64,000 nt of DNA, taken from assembly GCA_024449915.1 (NCBI GenBank), contig JAMZAV010005056.1, positions 1-64,000 on the forward strand, written 5' to 3'. This document shows positions 44,485 to 54,050 of the stretch, piece after piece. A program made the position numbers and the translations under genes. The stretch's first letter is position 1, and every line of letters starts with the position of its first letter. The notes beneath the pieces are model-generated. The model had not been told where the DNA came from. It searched no databases and saw nothing but the letters and a program-made list of their open reading frames with translations. Source of the stretch: Sweltsa coloradensis (taxonomy: Eukaryota; Arthropoda; Insecta; Plecoptera; Chloroperlidae).

Positions 44485-45958
44485 GGATTGTTGTAGGTTT
44501 TCGCGGCCCGTCATAGGATAAAAACAAGGATCTTGGGTAAAACCGCGTCGAAAATAAGATGAACCAGGGCAGAACCTGGGCGTCCACCGACGTTTCGTCT
44601 GTACTACGTCAGACATTTTCAAGGTTGACTGTGACTCTACGGAGGTTGGAGTCACAGTGGTTGGCAAGCACGCAGCGCCCGCCTTATATAGCCTCGGCTG
44701 AAGGTGCGGGGCGGCGAGGTTATATAGAAAATAGGTGCGGGGCGGCGATGTCATATCGAAAAAATATATACGGATGGTGGCAATCGAGAAACAAAATAGC
44801 ACAGCTTACTGTAGTGAAACCTTTCTAGTCCGGCTTCTTGTCATAGGGCCTGATTGGTTGTCTTTTGAAATGTTATTCGTGCTTAGAATTATGGAATCTG
44901 AAATTTGCACCACCTCTGAGGGATTTGGCTGAATAGGTCTACGGACTACATTTCGAGGCATGAGTGCAGGTTTCCAAGCAAGAGGGAGGCTCTGGCTATC
45001 ATCTCTTTTGTTCATGTTATTCGGCCGTTTCTCAATTTCTACAGATTCACGGATAATACGTGGCTTGAGCTGTTGTACAGGACAAATAGTTTTTGTTTTG
45101 TCAAAATCTATCACATGCGAGTAAGCTTTAGCATGTTGAGCCAGGGCTGATTTCTTGTCACCTGCTTTCACAGCATTAGAGTGTTCATTTATCCTCACTG
45201 CTATGCGTCTGCCAAGCATTAGAGTGTTCATTTATCCTCACTGCTATGCGTCTGCCAAACAGGCAGACGCATAGCAGTGAGGATAAATGAACACTCTAAT
45301 GCTGTGAAAGCAGGTGACAAGAAATCAGCCCTGGCTCAACATGCTAAAGCTTACTCGCATGTGATAGATTTTGACAAAACAAAAACTATTTGTCCTGTAC
45401 AACAGCTCAAGCCACGTATTATCCGTGAATCTGTAGAAATTGAGAAACGGCCGAATAACATGAACAAAAGAGATTATAGCCAGAGCCTCCCTCTTGCTTG
45501 GAAACCTGCACTCATGCCTCGAAATGTAGTCCGTAGACCTATTCAGCCAAATCCCTCAGAGGTGGTGCAAATTTCAGATTCCATAATTCTAAGCACGAAT
45601 AACATTTCAAAAAACAACCAATCAGGCCCTATGACAAGAAGCCGGACTAAAAAGGTTTCACTACAGTAAGCTGTGCTATTTTGTTTCTCGATTGCCACCA
45701 TCCGTATATATTTTTTCGATATGACATCACCGCCCCGCACCTATTTTCTATATAACCTCGCCGCCCCGCACCTTCAGCCGAGGCTATATAAGGCGGGCGC
45801 TGCGTGCTTGCCAACCACTGTGACTCCAACCTCCGTAGAGTCACAGTCAACCTTGAAAATGTCTGACGTAGTACAGACGAAACGTCGGTGGACGCCCAGG
45901 TTCTGCCCTGGTTCATCTTATTTTCGACGCGGTTTTACCCAAGATCCTTGTTTTTATC
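44485..45958. mobile_element. Penelope-like element, paired inverted 3' ends (palindrome 1)
   Basis: Two 5'-truncated copies lie head to head around a 5-base loop at 45257-45261. The left copy is on the minus strand (44485-45256), the right on the plus strand (45262-45958). Each encodes the tail of the Penelope-like polyprotein: RINEHSNAVKAGDKKSALAQ, HAKAYSHVIDFDKTKTIC, RIIRESVEIEKRPNNMNKRD, typical of the end of the GIY-YIG endonuclease. After the stop come the family's terminal phrases (CCACCGACGTTTCGTCTG on one strand). The arms differ at several sites (for example GATGATAGCC vs GATTATAGCC), so they are not simple copies of one read. The left arm also holds a 43-bp local duplication next to the loop. 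(TA)n lies at both outer ends. Confidence 0.85.
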
Positions 45959-46004
45959 ATATATATATATATATATGTTTTTGAAGGTTTTCGTGGCCGA
46001 TATG

Positions 46005-46084
46005 TATTAAAGTAATCGGTTTTTCAGTGTCAATGCCACGTATATTTTCATGGCATTGAAACCGAAAAACCGATTACTTTAATA
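46005..46084. repeat. 80-bp near-perfect hairpin between (TA)n runs
   Basis: Arms TATTAAAGTAATCGGTTTTT(C) and its exact inverse (21 bp), with a second inner stem CAATGCCA/TGGCATTG. A Penelope end phrase (AAGGTTTTCGTGGCCG) precedes it at 45984-46000. Confidence 0.85.
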
Positions 46085-46180
46085 TATATATATATATTTA
46101 TGTGTATATGTTTAACCTTGGTTTTATAGTAGGCGACTATATATATTAAGCATAAGCCTGCTTTAAGGACGTAGTTATTA

Positions 46181-46307
46181 ATTCATAGCAGTTGTCGAAA
46201 AACCTTTGCCACGACTGGGGTAAGAACCCAGAACATCCAGCTTAACGTGCCATAGCTCTACCAATTGAGCCCAGTCGGGGCAAACTTTTACGACAACTGC
46301 TATGAAT
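46181..46307 (-). repeat. Hairpin enclosing a tRNA-Asn-like sequence
   Basis: Arms ATTCATAGCAGTTGTCG and CGACAACTGCTATGAAT are perfect over 17 bp. The interior, read on the minus strand (46281-46208), is tRNA-like: acceptor GCCCCGA/TCGTGGC with one mismatch, D-arm GCTC-AATTGGTA-GAGC, a GTT anticodon-like loop, and box B GGTTCTTACCC. Base 33 is not T and the T-loop is altered, so a functional tRNA is unlikely. Confidence 0.65.
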
Positions 46308-46368
46308 CAATATATATATATATATATGTTTAACCTTGGTTTTATAGTAGGCGACTATGACGCTGTTA

Positions 46369-46641
46369 TGTTAGTACTTAAAGAATATATATCATATATC
46401 CCAACTCTAGGGTTACAGAGATGGTTTGTATTTCTCCAGTTAATTTAGTATTTAGTATAATAGGCAGTGCAATCTGCTCTACACACGTTATTAACAATGC
46501 ATAAACAGACCAAGAATTAGATAGAATTAAATTGGTGCCTGCATAGCTCAGTTGGTAAGAGCATGGCCCGGAAAGCCAAGGTCCCGGGTTAGATCCCCGG
46601 TGTAGTCACTTTTTTTTTAATTTCTGTCTAAAGAACTAACA
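46369..46641 (+). mobile_element. (TA)n-bounded unit with a tRNA-Ser-like sequence
   Basis: The ends TGTTAGTACTTAAAG and, inverted, TGTTAGTTCTTTAGACAG match the arms of the hairpin at 44409-44468. At 46535-46609 lies a tRNA-like sequence: acceptor GTGCCTG/TAGTCAC with one mismatch, D-arm AGCTC..GAGC, an anticodon-like loop CCGGAAA (GGA if read normally), T-stem CCGGG/CCCGG and T-loop TTAGATC in place of TTCGATC, then T9, a Pol III terminator. Altered bases at position 33 and in the T-loop favour a tRNA pseudogene or SINE head over a working gene. Confidence 0.55.
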
Positions 46642-46770
46642 TATATATATATATATATATATATGGATTCTTAGGCTTTCAGGGCCGCTGGTAGATGTAG
46701 ATGTGGATTCTGCGGTGATTTGCCCTGTGTTTTGAGTTGATGGCTCTAAAAAGAACCGTTCTTCTCGACG

Positions 46771-46800
46771 TTTCGAAAAGCTGTGGCTTTCCATCTTCAG
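46771..46800 (-). ncRNA. Hammerhead-ribozyme-like core, palindrome 2 left arm
   Basis: The minus strand reads CTGAAGA, a stem-loop GGAAAGC-CACA-GCTTTTC, then GAAAC: the CUGANGA and GAAA boxes of a hammerhead with helix II between. Penelope-like elements are known to carry hammerheads near their ends. A clear U-H cleavage site and helix I partner were not established. Confidence 0.4.
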
Positions 46801-47673
46801 GAGTCGATGCTGAGTCTGTGACGGACGGCAGTCGAATGGCATGAGCTCACTTCGTGCCTCCTTATATAGCCTGGCCTGGTAACCAATCAGGGCTCAGACG
46901 CGACCTGATTGGTGCGGGCGTTGTACCCCTGCGCCCTGATTCGTGCGCGCGTTGTACTCCTGTGTACGCGCCCTACTACTGGTATTGCAAGCTGGCGGTC
47001 CAGATGATGGTTGTACCGTGGAGTCAGTGATGGTCTGAGAAGTTATTTTTCTCCTCTTGTCCAACTTCTTAGGCGGGTGGCGAGATCTGTGGCGAGCCTC
47101 GTCGTCCGGTTCCACTGGTTGAACCGTGATGGAAGCGATGATTGGTTTCCAAGCACTGGGGAGGCAACTCCCATCGTCCCGCTTGTTGAGGTTATGAGGC
47201 CGCTTTTCAATCTCCACCCTTTCCCGGACTTCGCGAGGGAGGAAGTCCGGGAAAGGGTGGAGATTGAAAAGCGGCCTCATAACCTCAACAAGCGGGACGA
47301 TGGGAGTTGCCTCCCCAGTGCTTGGAAACCAATCATCGCTTCCATCACGGTTCAACCAGTGGAACCGGACGACGAGGCTCGCCACAGATCTCGCCACCCG
47401 CCTAAGAAGTTGGACAAGAGGAGAAAAATAACTTCTCAGACCATCACTGACTCCACGGTACAACCATCATCTGGACCGCCAGCTTGCAATACCAGGAGTA
47501 GGGCGCGTACACAGGAGAACAACGCGAGCACGAATCAGGGCGCAGGGGTACAACGCCCGCACCAATCAGGTCGCGTCTGAGCCCTGATTGGTTACCAGGC
47601 CAGGCTATATAAGGAGGCACGAAGTGAGCTCATGCCATTCGACTGCCGTCCGTCACAGACTCAGCATCGACTC

Positions 47674-47704
47674 CTGAAGATGGAAAGCCACAGCTTTTCG
47701 AAAC
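47674..47704 (+). ncRNA. Hammerhead-ribozyme-like core, palindrome 2 right arm
   Basis: Mirror copy of the core at 46771-46800: CTGAAGA (47674-47680), helix II, GAAAC (47700-47704), then GTCGAGAAGAACGG. The same caveats apply. Confidence 0.4.
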
Positions 47705-47774
47705 GTCGAGAAGAACGGTTCTTTTTAGAGCCATCAACTCAAAACACAGGGCAAATCACCGCAGAATCCACATC

Positions 47775-47825
<51 letters not shown>

Positions 47826-47827
<2 letters not shown>

Positions 47828-48365
47828 TTCATATACTAGGTTCTTGGGTCAAACCGCGTCGAAATGATGAACCAGTGCGGAGACTAGGCGTCCACCGACG
47901 TTTCGTCTGATCTACGTCAGACATCATCAGGGTGACTGTGACTTCACGAAGGTTAAAGTCACAGTGGCTGGCACGCGCCCGACCGCCTCCTTATATACCT
48001 GAAAAGGTGCGGGGCGGCGAGGTCAATTCTAAAAACCATGATCAAGTCCCTAAGCTATTGTAGTGAAACCTTTTTACTACGGCTTCTTGTCATTGGCCCT
48101 ACTGGGGTTTCTTGTGAACTGTTGGATTTAGCATCTGCATCGTATAGAACAGAAACTGTGGAATGTTCCTCAACTGCTATGCTTATCACCGTAGGGTTCT
48201 GATGTTGCACTTCTTTAGACTGATTGTGTCTATTTGCTACTTGACGAGGCATCAGAATTGGCTTCCAGGCACGAGGTAGACTTTGGCTATCGTCTCTTTT
48301 GTTTAGATTGTGAGACCGTTTCTCAATCTCTACAGATTCCCTGATGATACGTGTGCTATTATGGT
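47826..48365 (-). mobile_element. Penelope-like element, single 3' end cut by the gypsy LTR
   Basis: The minus strand encodes RIIRESVEIEKRSHNLNKRD, DSQSLPRAWKPILMP and the end GPMTRSRSKKVSLQ, close to palindrome 1. The coding text stops at 48352-48365, where the gypsy LTR begins. Left of it is a ~50-base (TA)n run (47777-47825). At 47901-47930 the minus strand has an intact-looking hammerhead core: CTGATGA, helix II GTCTGA-cgtaga-TCAGAC, GAAAC. Confidence 0.8.
47901..47930 (-). ncRNA. Hammerhead-ribozyme-like core, best copy
   Basis: CTGATGA (47930-47924), a perfect 6-bp helix II, and GAAAC (47904 side), followed by CGTC-GGTG-GACG as a possible helix III. The base after that helix is C rather than the expected U, so cleavage is uncertain. 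Palindrome 1 has the same helix II but TTGAAAA in place of CTGATGA, so its core is lost. Confidence 0.45.
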
Positions 48366-48551
48366 TGTGAAACAACACAGTTTAAATCTAGCGCCGCCAT
48401 CAGCGCCGCCTAGTGTCATGAAGGCGCTGTGTATTCTCGCGCGCTGGCTTAGCGTCATGGTGGCTATGTCATGTAGACAGCTCGTCAATAAACGTCGTCA
48501 ATAAGTATTGTCGATCATTGTGCAACCTTTGTATTCCCCCAATATATTCCA
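48366..48551 (+). repeat. Ty3/gypsy 5' LTR and primer-binding site
   Basis: The block starts TGTGAAACAACACAG and ends ATATATTCCA; CAATAAACG and CAATAAGT supply polyadenylation-like signals. TGGTGCCAGGTGGG follows at 48552, the usual position and start (TGG) of a tRNA primer site. No 3' LTR is visible, so the length (~186 bp) is inferred. Confidence 0.55.
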
Positions 48552-48617
48552 TGGTGCCAGGTGGGTTTCTAAAGAACTACACCAACTACTGTAAGTAGTA
48601 AAACTTAAGCTAGGGCC

Positions 48618-49510
48618 ATGCCAGACTCGGAAAACGGCGGGGAAGGGGCAGGTCTAGGCCTAGGCCAGACTGGCCCTAGGGCCTCGTATTACGTTGAAAC
48701 GCCTAAGTCGGTCGTTTTCCAGTGTCCGGAGGATTGGCCTAGGTGGCTTAGGCGGTTTGAAAGATTTAGAAAAACTTCAGGCCTGCATACACAGAGCCAG
48801 GAGGATCAAATCAACGCCTTAATCTACACAATGGGGGACGAGGCGGAGGACATTCTAGCTAGGGTAGGCCTCACAAAGGAGGAGCAAAACACGTATGCTG
48901 GGGTCGTTGACCAATTCGAAAATCACTTTGTGGCTAGGAGAAACGTCATATACGAACGGGCGCGTTTCAATAAACGCCTACAACAGGTAGGTGAAAGCAT
49001 TGAGACATTTGTCACAGACCTGGATCGTCTGGCAAAGCATTGCCAATATGGGCAACTTGCTGACGAATTGATTAGGGACCGGGTGGTCATCGGTATATTA
49101 GACAATAAGTTGTCTGAAATATTACAACTGGACCCTGACCTCACACTGGAGAAGGCGGTTGCAAAGGTAAGGGCTAGTGAAAACATTAAAAAACAACAAG
49201 GAGTGGTACGACAAGATACTACAAAAGACCAGATAAAAACTACAAGGTGGACGCTGTAAATAAAGACAAGCATAAGAACAAAGGTAAGAATGCTCAGAAT
49301 AGTCCTAACTCCTCGGCTGGTCATTCTGAAGCACGTGGGCCTAGTTCAACAACAAACAAATGTTTTCGGTGTGGCAAGGAAAAACATCCCGCGGATAAGT
49401 GTCCTGCTCGAAATGCTATTTGCAGATGTTGCAATAAAAAGGGGCATTGGGCAGCAGCATGTCGGAACAAGGGCGTTGCAGAGGTAAAGGAAGGCTCTGA
49501 CAATAATTGA
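48618..49510 (+). pseudogene. Gypsy gag with two zinc knuckles
   Basis: The first frame (48618-49259) begins MPDSENGGEGAGLG and contains the gag-like core FQCPEDWPRWLRRFERFRKT, EEQNTYAGVVDQFENHFVAR, ESIETFVTDLDRLAKHC. It ends at a TAA; the next frame (from 49247) holds two CCHC-type knuckles, CFRCGKEKHPADKC and CRCCNKKGHWAAAC, that would normally belong to the same protein. A shift near 49250 therefore splits gag. Gag packages element RNA in a particle; the knuckles bind RNA. Confidence 0.85.
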
Positions 49511-49576
49511 TTATAATTTTTAGGCGAAGTAACTGGTGGACTTAGGACTAGCTGCGTAAATTCAAATATTAACACG

Positions 49577-49936
49577 GTGTGCTCTCAAAATGCATGGTAC
49601 GCAATCGTTAAGATTAACGAATTGCAAGTTAAGTTTAAAATTGACACAGGTGCTGACGTCAGTGTTGTTCCACAATCTATAATGAAAAAACTGACGCCAT
49701 CTGTTAAACTAGAAGGTACAGATAAACAACTATATGGCCCGGGAAAAACACCATTACCAATCGTGGGAAAGGTAAGTGCCACTATGGCATGGGAAAATCA
49801 AATGGCAGTCCAGGAGATTTTCATAATGAAAAGTCAACAGGAACCCCTACTGGGACGGCCTGCCATACAAGCCTTGGAGATGCTGTCTTGGATCAACGAA
49901 ATTTCCGTTGCAGGCGTAAGTCAAACCGGTGAGCCT
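49577..49936 (+). pseudogene. Gypsy aspartic protease
   Basis: LQVKFKIDTGADVSVVPQS carries the catalytic DTGA motif. A flap-like region (LYGPGKTPLPIVGKV) and the end motif LLGRPAIQALEML follow, as in retroviral-type proteases. The frame ends in a stop at 49937-49939. It would cut the polyprotein; the break on each side makes it non-functional as it stands. Confidence 0.85.
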
Positions 49937-49954
49937 TAACTCTTTGATGGCCTC

Positions 49955-50700
49955 GGTAAGGTTGATGGTGAATACCACATTGCAATGAAGGAAGATGCCA
50001 AACCATATTCCGTGTCAGTGCCTCGTAGAATTCCAATACCATTACGTAAACAGGTGAAGGAGGAGCTGGACAGAATGGTGACGGCTGGAGTAATATCTCC
50101 AATAGAGGAACCAACTCCATGGTGTGCTGGAATGGTGGTTGTACCAAAGAAAGCAGGTAGTGTAAGAATCTGTGTGGACCTTAGTCAATTAAACAAAGGT
50201 GTGTTGCGGGAAAAATACCAACTGCAAACTGTTGAGGAGTCCTTGGGCCGGTTAGTCTTCTCAAAGTAAGACGCCAATACAGGATTTTGGCAAATCCCTC
50301 TTTCCAAAGAATCGGCAAAGTTGACAACCTTTATCACGCCTTTCGGTAGGTTTTTCTTCAATCGATTGCTATTTGGCATCAGTAGTGCTCCGGAACACTT
50401 TTCCAGGAAAATGATGCAGGTACTCGAGGGATGCAAAGGTGTCATTTTCCAAATGGACGATATATTAGTGTTCGGTTCAACACAAGAAGAGCACGATGCT
50501 CGACTGGCAATAGTTCTCGGTAAACTAAAAATAGCTGGGTTTACGCTGAACAAGAAGAAATGCGAGTTCTCAGTTAAAAGAGTTAAATTCCTTGGTCACG
50601 AAATCTCAAAAGATGGAATTCGGGCAGAGGAGGACAAAATCAAAGCCATAAAAGATTTAAGTAATCCGGCCGACATAACCGAACTATGACGCTTCTTTGG
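49955..50700 (+). pseudogene. Gypsy reverse transcriptase
   Basis: Two frames in the same phase but separated by a stop (50267-50269). The first holds EELDRMVTAGVISPIEEPTP, WCAGMVVVPKK and RICVDLSQLN (RT blocks 1-3); the second (from 50321) holds the catalytic block FQMDDILVFG and FLGHEISKDGI. The usual Y-x-D-D reads F-Q-M-D-D, acceptable in this group. A further TGA ends the frame at 50687-50689. Single-base stops in otherwise well-kept text point to recent decay or base-call errors. Confidence 0.85.
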
Positions 50701-51240
50701 AATGGTAAACCAGGTTGCAAAGTTTGTACCAGGTCTTGCCGAGGTAAGCCAGCCAGTACGAGAGCTCCTGAAAAAGGACAACGAGTTTCTGTGGACTCCG
50801 ATCCACACAGCTGCTTTTAACGAAATCAAAAGCATGCTAACAGAAACACCAGTCCTAGCCTTATACAACACCAACTCTCAAGTAAGAATTTGTGCTGATG
50901 CATCTTCTTATGGCTTGGGTGAGGTATTAGATCAAGAGAGCGCGGAAGGCTGGTGGAAACCCGTGGCCTATGCGTCTCGAGCAATGAGCGAGACAGAAAG
51001 TCGGTATGCTCAGATTAAAAAGGAAGCCTTATCTATCACCTGGGTCTGAAAGAAATTTACTCAATTTGTAAGCGGGCGAGACCTCATGATTCACACCGAT
51101 CATAAGCCGCTGGTGCCAATTTTTGGTTCTAAACCAATAAGTGAGCTGTCGGCAAGGCTGCAAAGATTTAAAATGCGAAAGGTTCTCATTTAAGATAGAG
51201 CATGTACCAGGAAAAAGTTTCTATACTGCTGACACACTGT
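50701..51240 (+). pseudogene. Gypsy connection/RNase H
   Basis: FFGMVNQVAKFVPG-like connection text precedes RICADASSYGLGEVL, the start of RNase H with its first catalytic D; YASRAMSETESRYAQIKKEA and, after a TGA at 51047-51049, HTDHKPLVPIFG and EHVPGKSFYTADTLSR follow in broken frames. The order and motifs are standard for Ty3/gypsy. Confidence 0.8.
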
Positions 51241-52480
51241 CTAGAGCCCTACACTCCGAGCCATGTTCAGAAGAAGATGTACTCTTGCAAGAAGATGTGG
51301 AAGTCTTTGTACAACAGGTGGTCATCGGTACTCCAGCAACCGACCAAAGAATGGAAGAAATCAAAGATGCTCAAAGGAAGGATGATGTTATTTCAAGACT
51401 AAAAGCATACACTCATCATGGGTGGCCAGCAAGAAAGAAGGTTGACCAATAATGCTACCATACTGGAATGTGCACGGCGATCTAGCAGTTCATGAAGAAA
51501 TACTGTTCATGGGTCCAAGAATAGTCGTTCCTAAGGAAATGTACCGCGAAATCCTTTCGCGATTGCATGAAGGTCACATGGGTGTGACTAAAACCCAACG
51601 TCAAGCTCGTGAGACGGTCTACTGGCCGAACATTAATGAAGATGTTCGAGCAATGGTTCAAAGCTGCCAAAAATGTATAGAGCTACGTAAGAATATTCCA
51701 GAACCACTCATGCCAACTCCATTTCCTTACTTACCATGGGAAAAGGTAGGCATAGACTTTGCCGATATTCAGGGGAAAACATATCTGGTAGTAGAAGATT
51801 ACTTTTCAAGATATCCAGAGTTTGTCAAAATGGATAGAACTACAAGTTCCTTGGTTATTGATAGACTTAAGTCTATATTTGCCCGGCACGGAATTCCGAA
51901 GACAATTAGAACAGACGGTGGTCCACCCTTCAACAGCCATGACTTCCACAAACATTCGGGTTTCGTCATGAGAAGAGCAGCCCAACCTTTGCTCAGAGTA
52001 ATGGGTTAGCCGAGTCGGCAGTCAAAGTCATCAAAAGAATGGTAAAGAAATCAGAAGATCCATATTTAGCAGTTCTCAACTACCGAAATACACCGTTAGA
52101 ATGTGGTTACAGCCCATCACAACTTTGCATGGGCCGAAACTTACGTTCGACACTTCCCACCTCATCACAGTATCTACAACCTCGATGGCCAAATTTAGAA
52201 GAAGTAGGCAAGAGGGAAAAACAGATTAAAGAAAGGCAGAAGACGTATTTCGATTTAAGACATCGTGCAAAGGAGCTTCCCAAGACACGGGTCGGGGAAC
52301 AAGTCTGTGTCCAGGACAAACGGGTGTATGGAGAAGTAATAGGCCTTGGTCCAGAGCTTCGATCGCTGCAGGTAAAAACACCAGCAGGAATACTGCGCAG
52401 AAATCAAGCTAGTGTGATTCCTGCTCCATTCCAAGAGCCAATATTTCAACTGCCTACAGAGAGAGATCCAACAAATTATT
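51241..52480 (+). pseudogene. Gypsy integrase
   Basis: The HHCC zinc domain (HEGHMGVTKTQRQARETVYW, then CQKC) is followed by the catalytic core: VGIDFADIQGKTYLVVEDYF with the first D, IRTDGGPPFNSHDF with the second, and GLAESAVKVIKRM-like text with the E after a frame break near 52009. C-terminal text NYRNTPLECGYSPSQLCMGR and a basic tail run to about 52480. Stops at 51450-51452 and 52007-52009 interrupt it. The tail beyond 52480 is host flank. Confidence 0.85.
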
Positions 52481-53780
52481 TCAAAAGTATATATATATTT
52501 TTTAAAGATTTTTTAAAATTTGGATTCAGGATTTTGTCAAATGTCTAAAATTGAAATTCAATTAATGTTTCTGATTGATCAACAACAAAAATTACTAATC
52601 TACGTCGACAATGAATGCTATCTTGACAACTGTGCAAAGTGTAATACTTCGTAAGGTTACTGATCGAACTAATGTTTGCCAACTCTGACAAAATTAATGT
52701 GTAATATTTTAGATACATTGTGAAAATCCGCCTTTGATATGGACTTGTTCAGAAAAACAAGCTCTTCATGATGGTAGTGCTGTCAAAGTCCTTACTGTAT
52801 TAAAATAATCCAATAATCTAGTTATCCAGTTTATTTTTTTAGTAAGTCCAAATCTCAAGATTATTTTCCAGGTATAACCGTGAAAGTGTGTAAACAATCA
52901 TGTCAAAAGTCAAACTGATCAAGTCCGCTGTCAGTGACACCGGCCTAGGAGTCAGCTTACGCGTTTATTTTAGTTCTTATTAAGTATAAGGTAAGGATTT
53001 GTATTATGAGGTGATAATAAAAAAAAACTCTTAAATGCAGAAAAACATAATTTTTAATAATAATACAAGAAGTGAATAATTCCCCATTCTTTGTGAAAAA
53101 CTGTTCAAGGCCAAAATCAATCGCATTTATTATGTCATACTAATGATTTCGGTTTTGCAACGTGTACACATAATATCAACACTATTTTTTTTTTTTAGAT
53201 AAATCTATTAGTAATCAATCTTTCCAGATTTACAGAGAGCGCTAAACTTTAAAATCGCAGCTCAATACTACATTTTTGGACTTAAGAAGAGGCAGGCATG
53301 CTCATTATTTTATATTTACTCATTCAAATTTTTCAACCAATTTTTGTCGCATTCTATTTTTAATTTTACATAATTGAATAAAAACTAATTATGAAGGCAT
53401 CTTTTGTAGCACTTTCCATTTTGATTATAGAAAATAAACAAAAATAAATTCAATTTTCTAGAAATTAGGTACTGGCAAAATGGTCAAAAACACCCAAATA
53501 ACTACGCATTTCCTGATTGATCAATGACAAAATATTGAAAATCTTATATGATAGGAGCGTACAGATCTCCTACACACTACAGTCCATCGTGTGATGTGTC
53601 TGGGGTGGGGGTGATCATATGCTCACTTGCCGGAGACGACAGTACAGTGACTACAGTCCATCGTGTGATGTGTCTGGGGGAGGCCAAGGGTGCCAAGTTG
53701 AATTACGAAGTAAGGCTTTATATTATGCAGGACAAGGAACGCGCCGAACATCAAACTACGCCTACTTCATCTTAACCACT
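52481..53780. other. Downstream flank of GM2A-like gene 2; no gene
   Basis: AT-rich. Bases 52480-52620 resemble 43780-43920. A direct duplication of CTACAGTCCATCGTGTGATG and TGTCTGGGG lies at 53577-53605 and 53651-53680, about 74 bp apart. No coding text. Confidence 0.5.
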
Positions 53781-53787
53781 TTTTCTT

Positions 53788-53958
53788 TTAACCCCTCGCA
53801 AGTTTCCCTGGTTTGGGTTTAACGTCACCCAGCAAAGTCACGCAACCAAAGACCTCCTTGTCAGAAAGAAAGTTCAAAGTGCTCTTGTAGGAACCGTACT
53901 CCAGCATTGGAGCGGCCAGTTTGAAGAGGACCTCCCAGTCATTGAAGGTGTAGTTGCC
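53788..53958 (-). pseudogene. GM2 activator-like gene 2, exon 4
   Basis: On the minus strand a TTTGTTACAG acceptor is followed by GNYTFNDWEVLFKLAAPMLE, YGSYKSTLNFLSDKEVFGCV, TLLGDVKPKPGKLARG and a TAA stop. The exon itself is intact (56 codons) and gives the expected GM2-activator C-terminus with the final G-C strand. It is listed as part of a pseudogene because exons 2 and 3 of this copy are broken. Compared with copy 1 (45-158) it keeps a clean 3' end. Confidence 0.7.
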
Positions 53959-54050
53959 CTGTAACAAACACAGCAGGTGAGAGACGACAGACCGAACGTA
54001 ACGTAACGCCAATCCACATGGATAACAATTGGTTAAAATGTACGTCAATG

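Larger units (their letters stand above)
46665..47779. mobile_element. Penelope-like element, paired inverted 3' ends (palindrome 2)
   Basis: A second head-to-head pair of a different Penelope-like subfamily, centred near 47236 (CCGGACTT, 11-nt loop, AAGTCCGG). The plus-strand arm encodes VRERVEIEKRPHNLNKRDDG, SCLPSAWKPIIASITVQPVE and a basic tail rich in R/K/S/T. The two long open frames that cross the centre (46894-47463 minus, 47011-47580 plus) are half antisense and half sense, so their first halves are not protein. Outer ends again lie in (TA)n. Confidence 0.85.
48366..52480 (+). mobile_element. Ty3/gypsy LTR retrotransposon, decayed, 3' end missing
   Basis: Order: 5' LTR, gag, protease, reverse transcriptase, RNase H, integrase, all on the plus strand. 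No envelope gene is visible. The pol frame is broken by several stops and shifts (details in the parts below). After 52480 the sequence turns into DNA that matches 43780-43910 (flank of GM2A-like copy 3), so the 3' end and 3' LTR were deleted. It is inserted into a Penelope-like copy and is therefore younger than that element. Confidence 0.9.

Noticed and set aside
44485..45958. Palindrome 1 as a pure sequencing fold-back artefact
   Set aside because: The arms differ at several positions and the left arm has a 43-bp duplication that the right lacks; an artefact of assembly is still possible and is noted as a test.
46535..46609. A functional tRNA gene
   Set aside because: Position 33 is not T and the T-loop lacks TTC, and the acceptor stem has a mismatch; a pseudogene or SINE head is more likely.
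46894..47580. Two mirror-image 189-codon open frames on opposite strands
   Set aside because: They cross the centre of the Penelope palindrome; the first half of each is the antisense of the other arm's coding text.
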